A DNA stretch of 31,238 bases. It comes from JAMXLO01 sp036494925 (GTDB lineage: Bacteria; Pseudomonadota; Alphaproteobacteria; Acetobacterales; Acetobacteraceae). The stretch is from positions 1 through 31,238 of the forward strand of contig DASXNR010000516.1 in assembly GCA_036494925.1 (NCBI GenBank). The letters run 5' to 3'. A program made the translations under genes and the position numbers. The notes beneath the pieces are model-generated. The model ran no database searches. It was not told the DNA's origin and saw nothing but the letters and a program-made list of their open reading frames with translations. Shown piece after piece: positions 1 to 6,834 of the stretch (within the stretch, counting starts at the first letter, position 1; every line of letters starts with the position of its first letter).

Positions 1-2
1 TG

Positions 3-296
3 GAGCGCTTCGTCGCCGGCGACGAAGCGGCGCAGCGCACGGAATGGCGCAGCATTCTCGAGACCATCGTCACGACGGCAGGCGATGCCCTGCAAGGTTA
101 CATCCTCGATAAGCCGATTCCGATTCTCGAGCTAATCACGGCCGACGCCGATGCGCTTGCGGCACATCTTGCGGCGAACGATCCGTCGATCCAGTGCGGA
201 CTTGGCCGTCGGCACGAGGGCGTGCTGCTGTTCTCGCCGGTATCGCTTACGGTAGAAGATGCTGCGATCATCGGCAGGCGGCTGGGCCAGTTCTGA
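3..296 (+). CDS. Unidentified protein, C-terminal fragment
   Basis: This is an open frame entering from the left edge, about 97 codons long and ending at TGA 294-296. The visible part is a mixed helix/strand sequence with the segments ILDKPIPILELITADADAL and GVLLFSPVSLTVEDAAIIG and no motif I can assign. It looks like a real gene end: the frame stays open over the whole stretch, codon use resembles the neighbours, and the stop abuts the stop of the convergent esterase gene (TGA 294-296 next to TCA 297-299). The start and most of the protein lie outside the window. No function is proposed. Confidence 0.5.
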   Translation, partial: ERFVAGDEAAQRTEWRSILETIVTTAGDALQGYILDKPIPILELITADADALAAHLAANDPSIQCGLGRRHEGVLLFSPVSLTVEDAAIIGRRLGQF

Positions 297-1697
297 TCAG
301 CGCACGGCGCAGGTTCCCGGCTCGTCGCAGGGCGGCACCTTGTGGCGGGTCTGCTGCTCGACCACCGCCGAGAACTCACTCGTTGCCCCACTCGATGCCG
401 CGCGCACCCGGTAGCGATAGATCGTCGCAGGCTGCAGCCCGGCATCGCCAAAGCTGGGTCCGACGACCGTGCCGATCCGGGAGAACGCCGTGTCGGTGGT
501 GGCCGCGCGGAACACGTCGTAGCTCGTGGCACCCGGGACGACGGTCCACGCGAGATCGATCGCGCTGTCGCTGGCATCCGCTGCGATGACCGTCGCCGGC
601 GGCTTGAGCGTTGCGACAACGGCTGCGGGGGGCGCGACCGCGCCGCTGCTGATCCGGTCGATCATCGCCTTGATCACGCCGATTTGTTTCCCGGTCTTCA
701 GCAGCCAGGTGGGCGACTGCGTTGGATCGGCATCCAGATAGCCCCACCAGTCCCAGCATGATTGCGGGTTCGTCATGCCGAATTGCGTCACGCCCACCGC
801 CTTGATCTGAGGGTAGAGCACGATGATGCGGTTGGTGTCGGCCCATTCGTTGTAGCCGGCATGTCGGACGAAATCCTCGCCGATGTCGCTAAAGGATTGC
901 AGGCAGCCATGCAGGGCGACGTGGACGCGGCACGGCTCCCGCGCGTCGCACGCCACAGGAACATAGGCAAATCCCTTGTCGTCCAGGCTGTCGTCGATCG
1001 GCACCCGCGACCCGGTGAAGTCGGCTTGCCGGAAGCTGATGACATGGCCACCCGGTGTCCCGTCAGTGTGCGGATGCAGCGCACCGTAGATGTGCTGCAG
1101 GATGATGCCGGCCTGATCATAGTCGCATCGGTTGATGAACTTGCCGCCGTTGTCGGCACAGCGGCCACCATAGGCGACGGTGACCTGGGCATGACCTGAT
1201 CCGATGGCGGTCTGATAGAACAGGCTGTCGGGGCGGTAGTGGTCGTAGAATGCATGGAGCGCATTGCTCACCGGACGCATGACCACACTGTCGTTGTAGC
1301 CGTTGAACAGATAGATCCGCTGCCTGGCGATGTTGGCGATGTCGTCGATTGCCCCGCTCCGGCTCCACGCGTCGGTGCGCGCGATCAGCGCCGCGACGTC
1401 GGGCGCGGGCTCGCCGCCCAGGCAGGTGCTGAGCGCTGCCGAGGCCGATCCCTCGGAGCAGCCGAACGGCCCGCCCGCAACCGCGCCGACACCGATCACG
1501 ATGGATGACCATGCCATGCCGAACTGCACCGCCATGTAGGCGCCGGACGAGATGCCGGAAATGGAGGTCTGCGCGATGTCGGCGTTGAAGGCAGGAAGCG
1601 GCGGTTCGTCGGCGTGCAGGGGGGTGGCGTGAAGCACGGCGAACGTCAGCAACAGGGCGGGAGCGATTGGTCCGAAACGGACGTGGGCGCGCGACAT
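297..1697 (-). CDS. Secreted PHA depolymerase family esterase with Fn3 domain
   Basis: This is a predicted exported serine esterase of the short-chain-length polyhydroxyalkanoate depolymerase family, 466 aa. Residues 1-29 form a signal peptide ending near HADEP. The lipase box GISSG is at 48-52 (Ser50). Plausible triad partners are Asp136 in GYNDSVV and His169 in GSGHAQ. The oxyanion motif LHGC (262-265) lies C-terminal to the lipase box, which is the type 2 catalytic-domain arrangement. A family-typical segment NPQSCWDWWGY is at 310-320. Residues about 366-450 form a fibronectin type III domain, followed by a short tail with two cysteines. The start at 1697 was chosen over an in-frame upstream ATG because it has GGAGG eight bases upstream and begins the signal peptide. 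The esterase could instead act on another polyester or ester. Confidence 0.85.
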   Translation of the reverse strand: MSRAHVRFGPIAPALLLTFAVLHATPLHADEPPLPAFNADIAQTSISGISSGAYMAVQFGMAWSSIVIGVGAVAGGPFGCSEGSASAALSTCLGGEPAPDVAALIARTDAWSRSGAIDDIANIARQRIYLFNGYNDSVVMRPVSNALHAFYDHYRPDSLFYQTAIGSGHAQVTVAYGGRCADNGGKFINRCDYDQAGIILQHIYGALHPHTDGTPGGHVISFRQADFTGSRVPIDDSLDDKGFAYVPVACDAREPCRVHVALHGCLQSFSDIGEDFVRHAGYNEWADTNRIIVLYPQIKAVGVTQFGMTNPQSCWDWWGYLDADPTQSPTWLLKTGKQIGVIKAMIDRISSGAVAPPAAVVATLKPPATVIAADASDSAIDLAWTVVPGATSYDVFRAATTDTAFSRIGTVVGPSFGDAGLQPATIYRYRVRAASSGATSEFSAVVEQQTRHKVPPCDEPGTCAVR

Positions 1698-1835
1698 CGA
1701 CGGGGCCTCCGGGCAAGAAGCGTCCGTCTCCTCCCGCAACCGATGATCTTCGCGTCCGTGACACCGATCCGCATGGTGTTCGCCGCGAGCCGGGGTAGAA
1801 TTGAACGCAGCCCGCGTCAACCAGGGATTTTCCGC

Positions 1836-3305
1836 ATGCGCCTGTTCAGTGCCACGATCGCCACCGAGACCAACACGTTTTCACCGCTTCCGACCAGCCT
1901 GGATGCCTATAAGGAGAGCGTGTTCCTTCGCCCCGGAGAGCACCCCACCGACGCGCCGCGCATGTGCACAGCGCCGCTGTTCGTCGCGCGGCAGCGCGCG
2001 GCGGCCGATTGTTTTACCTTGATTGAGGGAAGTTGCTTTGCCGCAAGCCCTGCTGGCACCACAAACCGTGCCGACTACGAGTTCATGCGCGACGAGATCA
2101 TGGACCAACTGAAGGTCGCGCTGCCGCTCGACGGCGTGTTGTTCGGGTTGCACGGTGCCATGGTGGCGCACGGCTATGATGACGTGGAGGGCGACGTGCT
2201 GGAACGTGCCCGCGCGATCGTAGGGCCGGGTTGCGTGATCGGTGTGGAGCTCGATCCGCATTGCCATCTGACGGTGAAGCGCGTGCAGCTCGCCGACATC
2301 ACCATCCTCTACAAGGAGTTTCCCCATACCGACGTGGCGGAGCGCGCCGAGGACCTGCTGACGCTGGTGCTCCGCACGATCCGCAAGGAGATCAGGCCGA
2401 CCACGTCACTGTTCGATTGCCGTCAGATCGGCAGCTATCCCACCACGCTGCCACTGATGCGCGCGTTCGTCGACCGGACTGCAGCAATGGAGGGCAAGGA
2501 CGGTGTGCTGTCGGTCTCGATCGGCCATTGTTTTCCTTATGCCGATGTGCCGGAACTCGCCGGTCGCATCCTTGTGATCACCGACAACGACAAGGCGAAG
2601 GCGGATCGGCTGGCGGATGAAATCGGCCAGGAGTTCGTCGCCATGCGCGGCCGCACGGCGCCTGACTACCTGGACTGCGACGAAGGCATCAGCGCCGCGC
2701 TCGCGTTCAACGGCAGCCCGGTTGTAATGGCGGACCCGGCCGACAACGCGGGTGGTGGTGCGCCAACCGACAACACCACGATCCTGCGGCGACTGATCAA
2801 ACGCAACGTGGAGAACGCGACGCTGGGTCCGATCTGGGATCCGGTTGCGGTGCGTCTTTGCTTCGATGCCGGCCTTGGCGCCAATTTTCCGCTGCGCTTC
2901 GGCGGCAAGATCGGCCCGACATCTGGCCTGCCGGTCGATGCGAGCGTCACAGTGGTCGGATTGAAGCGCGATTGCTGGCAAAGCTTTGGTCCCACCCAGG
3001 TGCCACTGGGTGACTGTGCTGCCATCAGGATCGACGGCGTCGAGGTTGTGCTGATCTCCAACCGCACACAGGCGCTTGGGCTGGAACTGTTCCGCAACCT
3101 CGGCATCGAGCCGACCGAGCGCAAGCTGGTGGTGGTGAAATCGACCAACCATTTCATGGCGGCGTTCGGGCCGATCGCACAAAAGGTGATCTACGTCGAT
3201 TCCGACGGCCCGCTCAGCCGCGATTACCGCAAGATCGGCTACACCAAGGTGCTGCGGCCGATCTGGCCGCTCGACGACGCAACGTCGCCCGGCCTGATCG
3301 CGTGA
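1836..3305 (+). CDS. M81 family metallopeptidase (MlrC-like)
   Basis: This 489-aa protein matches the MlrC/M81 family, named for the enzyme acting on linearised microcystin. Most family members sit in other bacteria with unknown amide or peptide substrates. Family landmarks are the N-terminal SATIATETNTFSPLPT, the segment LFGLHGAMVAHGYDD, the metal-binding-type motif ELDPHCHLT, and the C-terminal-domain signature ADPADNAGGGAPTDNT. The frame is open further upstream, but the start at 1836 gives the family-typical MRLFSATIATETNTF beginning and removes a low-complexity leader. A TAGAAT -10-like hexamer at 1796-1801 lies in the 138-bp gap to the divergent esterase, but its -35 is weak. No transporter or amidohydrolase partner is adjacent, so the substrate cannot be guessed. 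Confidence 0.88.
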   Translation: MRLFSATIATETNTFSPLPTSLDAYKESVFLRPGEHPTDAPRMCTAPLFVARQRAAADCFTLIEGSCFAASPAGTTNRADYEFMRDEIMDQLKVALPLDGVLFGLHGAMVAHGYDDVEGDVLERARAIVGPGCVIGVELDPHCHLTVKRVQLADITILYKEFPHTDVAERAEDLLTLVLRTIRKEIRPTTSLFDCRQIGSYPTTLPLMRAFVDRTAAMEGKDGVLSVSIGHCFPYADVPELAGRILVITDNDKAKADRLADEIGQEFVAMRGRTAPDYLDCDEGISAALAFNGSPVVMADPADNAGGGAPTDNTTILRRLIKRNVENATLGPIWDPVAVRLCFDAGLGANFPLRFGGKIGPTSGLPVDASVTVVGLKRDCWQSFGPTQVPLGDCAAIRIDGVEVVLISNRTQALGLELFRNLGIEPTERKLVVVKSTNHFMAAFGPIAQKVIYVDSDGPLSRDYRKIGYTKVLRPIWPLDDATSPGLIA

Positions 3306-3319
3306 CGGCCTGGGCTTCC

Positions 3320-3348
3320 TTGACTCGCGTGCGGTGGGTGCATAGAAC
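3320..3348 (+). promoter_or_regulatory. Sigma70-type promoter of rpsT
   Basis: TTGACT (3320-3325) and TAGAAC (3343-3348) are separated by exactly 17 bp, upstream of rpsT and within the 109-bp gap after the MlrC gene. The -35 matches five of six consensus bases and the -10 four of six. Transcription would start near 3355 and give a leader of about 60 nt. Confidence 0.6.
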
Positions 3349-3414
3349 AGCCATTCCTCGCTGTCCGGCAGTGCTGGCAGCGGGGCTTTTCTATTCGACC
3401 AAGTGACAGGACTC

Positions 3415-3684
3415 ATGGCCAATACTGCGTCCGCGCGAAAGCGCAACCGGCAGACCGAACGCCGCACCGAGCGTAACCAGGCGCGCAAATCCCGCATGCG
3501 GACTTTCGTCAAGAAGGTCGAGCTGGCGATTGCCGGCGGCAACAAGGAGGCGGCCACCGTGGCGTTGCGGGCGGCGCAACCCGAGATGCAGCGCGCCGCC
3601 GGCAAGGGCGTGGCGCATCACAACACGGTCGCGCGCAAGTTGTCCCGGCTGTCAGCGCGGATCAAGGCACTATCGATGGGGTGA
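3415..3684 (+). CDS. rpsT: 30S ribosomal protein S20
   Basis: This is an 89-aa, strongly basic protein with the S20 hallmark start MANTASARKRNRQTERRT, helical Arg/Lys/Ala-rich composition, and the conserved stretch KGVAHHNTVARKLSRLSARI at the C-terminal end. S20 binds 16S rRNA early in assembly of the small subunit. The length fits the family (about 87-89 aa). The start at 3415 was preferred to an in-frame codon four residues upstream because MANT is the family N-terminus and AGGA lies six bases before it. It has its own promoter at 3320-3348 and a hairpin just after the stop. It precedes dnaA, a common order in alphaproteobacteria. Confidence 0.97.
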   Translation: MANTASARKRNRQTERRTERNQARKSRMRTFVKKVELAIAGGNKEAATVALRAAQPEMQRAAGKGVAHHNTVARKLSRLSARIKALSMG

Positions 3685-3692
3685 ACGCTGTC

Positions 3693-3716
3693 GCCGGTCC
3701 GGTTGACCGGATCGGC
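3693..3716 (+). terminator. Hairpin downstream of rpsT
   Basis: GCCGGTCCGGT (3693-3703) and ACCGGATCGGC (3706-3716) form an 11-bp stem with one G-U pair, nine bases after the rpsT stop. No T-tract follows, so it is either a weak intrinsic terminator or an mRNA 3'-end stabilising hairpin. Confidence 0.45.
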
Positions 3717-3781
3717 AGCACCGTTGATAGTGGGTCGTGGTCAGGTTGCTCTGCGACCGCAACGACAACCCCGAGGTGCAG

Positions 3782-3797
3782 GAAGTATTTATACTTC
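3782..3797. repeat. AT-rich perfect palindrome upstream of dnaA
   Basis: GAAGTAT (3782-3788), TT, ATACTTC (3791-3797) is a perfect 7-bp inverted repeat. It lies 14 bases before the DnaA box. It could be an operator for a dimeric regulator or part of an unwinding region. A direct repeat CCACAGTA follows at 3804-3811 and 3816-3823. Confidence 0.5.
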
Positions 3798-3811
3798 AAG
3801 CACCCACAGTA

Positions 3812-3820
3812 TTATCCACA
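3812..3820 (+). promoter_or_regulatory. DnaA box (TTATCCACA)
   Basis: This is a perfect match to the high-affinity DnaA box TTATNCACA, 234 bp upstream of the dnaA start and 58 bp upstream of the predicted -35. The position suits DnaA feedback on its own gene, or one site of an origin. I found no second full match in the region. Confidence 0.65.
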
Positions 3821-3877
3821 GTACCCGGCAATCTTGTTGCGTTTTACTTTATCACTGCTTCGGCATTCAGATTCCCG

Positions 3878-3905
3878 TTGCCAGTGTATGTGAGCGTGAC
3901 ATAAT
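3878..3905 (+). promoter_or_regulatory. Probable dnaA promoter
   Basis: TTGCCA (3878-3883) and CATAAT (3900-3905) are separated by 16 bp. Each hexamer matches consensus at five of six positions. The predicted transcript starts near 3912 and has a leader of about 140 nt before dnaA. Confidence 0.55.
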
Positions 3906-3935
3906 CATTTCTGGGTCAGCCGCCGACCGGTGATT

Positions 3936-3959
3936 GGCCGATCTCTCGATCTATCGGCC
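3936..3959 (+). promoter_or_regulatory. Stem-loop in the dnaA leader
   Basis: GGCCGAT (3936-3942) pairs perfectly with ATCGGCC (3953-3959) around a 10-base loop. It lies in the predicted 5' untranslated region, about 95 bases upstream of the start codon. A role in leader stability or translation of dnaA is possible but is inference. Confidence 0.35.
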
Positions 3960-4053
3960 TTCCGTCGGGATCGGCGGCAGGCGTCTTGTGTGAGCGGCGG
4001 CGAAAAAAGACCGTCGTGGTGGGGCTCGGTTCGTCGCGTCGGGGAGCGATTGC

Positions 4054-5481
4054 ATGGAACACGATTTGTCCACGACAATTGAACAGCGGATCGTGGACAT
4101 CTCGCAGTTGCCGCCGCAATGGTCACGCATCCGTGGCCGACTGCAGGGCGAGGTCGGCGAACTCGAATATCGCAACTGGCTGCGCCAGATGACCCTCGCC
4201 GGCATCGACGGCGATGAGATCACCGTGCTATTGCCGACGCGCTTTCTGTGCGACTGGGTGCGCAGCCGATACGGCGACAGACTGAATTCGTTGTGGCACG
4301 AGGAGAACCCGGCGGTGCGCCGGGTCGATATTCGGGTGGGCGGTGGCTTGGCGCCCAGGTCCGGATTGGCCGAGAGCCTCGCGACGACAGCAGAACCGCC
4401 TCCCGTGGTCCCGAAGCTCGAGGAACGGATGGATCAGCGCCCTGAATTGACGATCGATCCTCGCTTCACCTTCGAGGCCTTCGTGGTCGGCAAACCCAAC
4501 GAGTTCGCGTACGCCTGCGCGCGCCGGGTCGCCGAGCAGCCATCCAGCGCAGGTTTCAACCCATTGTTCCTCTACGGCGGCGTCGGCCTCGGCAAGACGC
4601 ATCTGATGCACGCGATCGCCTGGGAACTGGTGGCGCGCGGCAACACCGGCGTCGGTCGTTCGGTCTCGATCACCTACATGTCGGCCGAGAAGTTCATGTA
4701 CCGCTTCATCGCCGCGATCCGCAGCCAGTCCACCATGCAGTTCAAGGAGCAGCTGCGCAGTGTCGACGTGCTGATGATCGACGACCTGCAGTTCCTCATC
4801 GGCAAGGACAACACGCAGGAAGAGTTCTTTCATACATTCAACGCACTGGTGGATGTCGGCAAGCAGATCGTGGTGTCGGCCGACAAGTCGCCGTCCGATC
4901 TGTCGGGGCTCGATGACCGGCTGCGCACCAGGCTTGGCTACGGCATGGTGGCCGATTTGCATGCCACCACGTTCGAGCTGCGCATCTCGATCCTGGAGGC
5001 GAAGGCAGCGCGCGCCGGCGTGGCAGTGCCGGCCAAGGTCCTGGATTTCCTGGCGCATAAGATCACCAGCAACGTGCGTGAGCTGGAGGGTGCGTTGAAC
5101 CGGCTGGTCGCACACGCCAACCTGTTCGGCCGCCCGGTCACGCTGGAGGCCACGCAGGAGGTGCTGCACGACGTCCTGAAGGCACACGACCGCCGGGTGA
5201 CGATCGAGGAGATCCAGAAGCGCGTCGCCGAGCATTTTTCCATGCGGCTGACCGACATGTCGTCGGCACGGCGTGCGCGCGCGGTGGCCCGGCCACGCCA
5301 GGTAGCGATGTACCTAGCCAAACAGCTCACCCAGCGCAGCCTGCCGGAGATCGGCCGGAGGTTCGGCAACCGCGACCACACCACGGTGATGCACGCGGTC
5401 TCCCGCGTCGGCGAGCTGATGAGCCGCGATGCCGGCTTCGCCGAGGACGTGGAGCTGCTGCGGCGATTGCTGGAATCCTGA
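4054..5481 (+). CDS. dnaA: Chromosomal replication initiator protein DnaA
   Basis: This 475-aa AAA+ ATPase binds DnaA boxes and opens the replication origin. Domain I is at about 1-90 (LEYRNWLRQM). A short variable linker at 95-130 contains PPPVVP. The AAA+ core starts near LTIDPRFTFEAFVVGKPNEF, with Walker A GGVGLGKT at 175-182 and Walker B VLMIDDLQF at 239-247. The DNA-binding domain IV carries the signature around GNRDHTTVMHAVSRV (Asp441-Thr444 and following). The start at 4054 has GGGGAG about eight bases upstream. A predicted promoter, a leader hairpin and a DnaA box lie upstream. dnaN follows after 123 bp in the same direction. Confidence 0.98.
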   Translation: MEHDLSTTIEQRIVDISQLPPQWSRIRGRLQGEVGELEYRNWLRQMTLAGIDGDEITVLLPTRFLCDWVRSRYGDRLNSLWHEENPAVRRVDIRVGGGLAPRSGLAESLATTAEPPPVVPKLEERMDQRPELTIDPRFTFEAFVVGKPNEFAYACARRVAEQPSSAGFNPLFLYGGVGLGKTHLMHAIAWELVARGNTGVGRSVSITYMSAEKFMYRFIAAIRSQSTMQFKEQLRSVDVLMIDDLQFLIGKDNTQEEFFHTFNALVDVGKQIVVSADKSPSDLSGLDDRLRTRLGYGMVADLHATTFELRISILEAKAARAGVAVPAKVLDFLAHKITSNVRELEGALNRLVAHANLFGRPVTLEATQEVLHDVLKAHDRRVTIEEIQKRVAEHFSMRLTDMSSARRARAVARPRQVAMYLAKQLTQRSLPEIGRRFGNRDHTTVMHAVSRVGELMSRDAGFAEDVELLRRLLES

Positions 5482-5604
5482 GCCGCGGGCCGTCGTCAGG
5501 GTCGTAGCGCGACCGGCCTTCCCCGCCGGACCGCGTCATTGCTACAGTGGGCACACGGATTCGCCTGGGCGCCCCTGTAACCCGGCCCTTTGAGGATGGA
5601 TGCC

Positions 5605-6729
5605 ATGAAGCTGAAGGCCGACCGGGCCACCCTGCTGAAGGCGCTGGCCCACGTGCAGAGCGTGGTGGAACGCCGCAACACCATTCCGATCCTGGCCAAC
5701 GTGATGCTCGCGGTGCGTGACGGCAAACTGACGCTGACCGCCACCGACATGGAGATCGCCATCGTCGAGGACGTGCCGGCCAGCACCACCCGCAATGGCT
5801 CCTGCACGGCGCCGGCCGCGACGCTGTATGAGATCGTCCGCAAGCTGCCCGACGGCGCCGAGGTGGAGCTCGATCATCCCGGTGGCGACGCACAGCTTGC
5901 GCTGCGCGCGGGGCGGTACTCGACCAGCCTCGTGGTGCTGCCGACCGAGGACTTTCCCTCGATGACCGCGGGCGCGCTGCCGCACAAGTTCAACCTGCCG
6001 GCGCAGGTGTTGCGCGGGCTGATCGACCGCACCCGCTTCGCGATCAGCACCGAGGAGACCCGCTACTACCTGAATGGCATCTACGTGCACGCCGCGGAAA
6101 GCGAAGGCACGCGGGTGCTGCGCGCGGTCGCCACGGACGGCCATCGGTTGGCCCGGGTGGAAGAACCGCTGCCGGAAGGCGCCGGTTCGATGCCCGGCGT
6201 GATCATCCCGCGCAAGACGGTGAACGAACTTCGCAAACTGCTGGACGAAGTGACCGGCAACGTCGAGGTTGCGCTGTCGGACACGCGCATCCAGTTCCAC
6301 GCCGACGCGGTGCTGCTGACCAGCAAACTGATCGACGGCACGTTCCCTGAGTACGAGCGGGTGATCCCGCGCGGCAACGACAAGGTGCTGCGCGTCGGCA
6401 AGAAAGACTTCGCCGATGCGGTCGGGCGAGTGGCGGCGATCTCGGCCGAGCGGTCGCGGCCGGTGAAGCTGTCGCTGGCGCGCGATCTGCTGGTGCTGTC
6501 GGCGGCGAGCCCCGAGCAGGGCACGGCGACCGAGGAACTGGATTCCGATCACGTCACCTACGAGGCCGGCCCGCTGGAGATCGGCTTCCAGGCGCGCTAT
6601 CTGAATGACATCACCGATCAGATCGAGGGTGACGTCGAGTTCCGCTTCGCGGACGGTTCGGCGCCGACGGTGGTGCGCGATGCCGCGGATGCCAGCGCGC
6701 TGTATGTGCTGATGCCGATGCGGGTGTGA
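5605..6729 (+). CDS. dnaN: DNA polymerase III subunit beta (sliding clamp)
   Basis: This 374-aa protein has the length and three-domain character of the beta clamp, the ring that tethers replicative polymerase to DNA. Recognisable family stretches are the N-terminal HVQSVVERRNTIPILANVML, TRFAISTEETRYYLNGIYVH, ATDGHRLA, VIIPRKTVNEL, and the C-terminal ALYVLMPMRV that closes the clamp. The start at 5605 (MKLKADR) was preferred over in-frame TTG 5590 and ATG 5596 because GAGG at 5592-5595 is correctly spaced for it and the family usually starts MK-hydrophobic. recF and gyrB, often next in bacteria, are absent; a palindromic repeat and a convergent gene follow instead. Confidence 0.97.
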   Translation: MKLKADRATLLKALAHVQSVVERRNTIPILANVMLAVRDGKLTLTATDMEIAIVEDVPASTTRNGSCTAPAATLYEIVRKLPDGAEVELDHPGGDAQLALRAGRYSTSLVVLPTEDFPSMTAGALPHKFNLPAQVLRGLIDRTRFAISTEETRYYLNGIYVHAAESEGTRVLRAVATDGHRLARVEEPLPEGAGSMPGVIIPRKTVNELRKLLDEVTGNVEVALSDTRIQFHADAVLLTSKLIDGTFPEYERVIPRGNDKVLRVGKKDFADAVGRVAAISAERSRPVKLSLARDLLVLSAASPEQGTATEELDSDHVTYEAGPLEIGFQARYLNDITDQIEGDVEFRFADGSAPTVVRDAADASALYVLMPMRV

Positions 6730-6745
6730 TGGTTGCTGTGTGGCG

Positions 6746-6834
6746 ATGGGTTTCGCTGCGCTCTAACCATCCTACCTGTGACGTCCGAACGCCGAGCGTA
6801 ATGCGTAGGATGGGTAGAGCGCAGCGAAACCCAT
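6746..6834. repeat. Dispersed palindromic repeat, copy 1
   Basis: Two 30-base arms, 6746-6775 and 6805-6834, are reverse complements at 29 of 30 positions, around a 29-base spacer. The core unit reads GTAGGATGGGTAGAGCGCAG followed by CGAAACCCAT on the plus strand of the right arm. It fills the gap between the converging dnaN and LLM genes and touches the LLM stop codon, so it could end transcription in both directions. Related copies are at 9635-9711 and 19604-19681. Confidence 0.85.

Larger units (their letters stand above)
3685..4053. other. Non-coding rpsT-dnaA region, possible dnaA control region or origin
   Basis: These 369 bp between rpsT and dnaA have no credible gene; the short open frames here show no coding character. 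Contents in order are the rpsT hairpin (3693-3716), an AT-rich palindrome (3782-3797), a consensus DnaA box (3812-3820), a T-rich stretch (about 3831-3862), a promoter (3878-3905), a leader hairpin (3936-3959), and the dnaA ribosome-binding site. The AT-rich patch at about 3785-3910 stands out against the GC-rich surroundings. Only one clear DnaA box is visible, so autoregulation of dnaA is at least as likely as a chromosomal origin. Confidence 0.5.

Noticed and set aside
3681..3933. Short open frames in the rpsT-dnaA gap
   Set aside because: They cover the DnaA box, palindrome and promoter, have no ribosome-binding site, and have composition unlike coding DNA here.
4228..5235. 335-codon open frame antisense to dnaA
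   Set aside because: DnaA motifs are intact on the plus strand over the whole interval; the antisense product has no recognisable features.
5482..5604. Possible hairpin terminator between dnaA and dnaN (GGTCG/CGACC)
   Set aside because: The stem is only five base pairs with no T-tract, too weak to call in GC-rich DNA.
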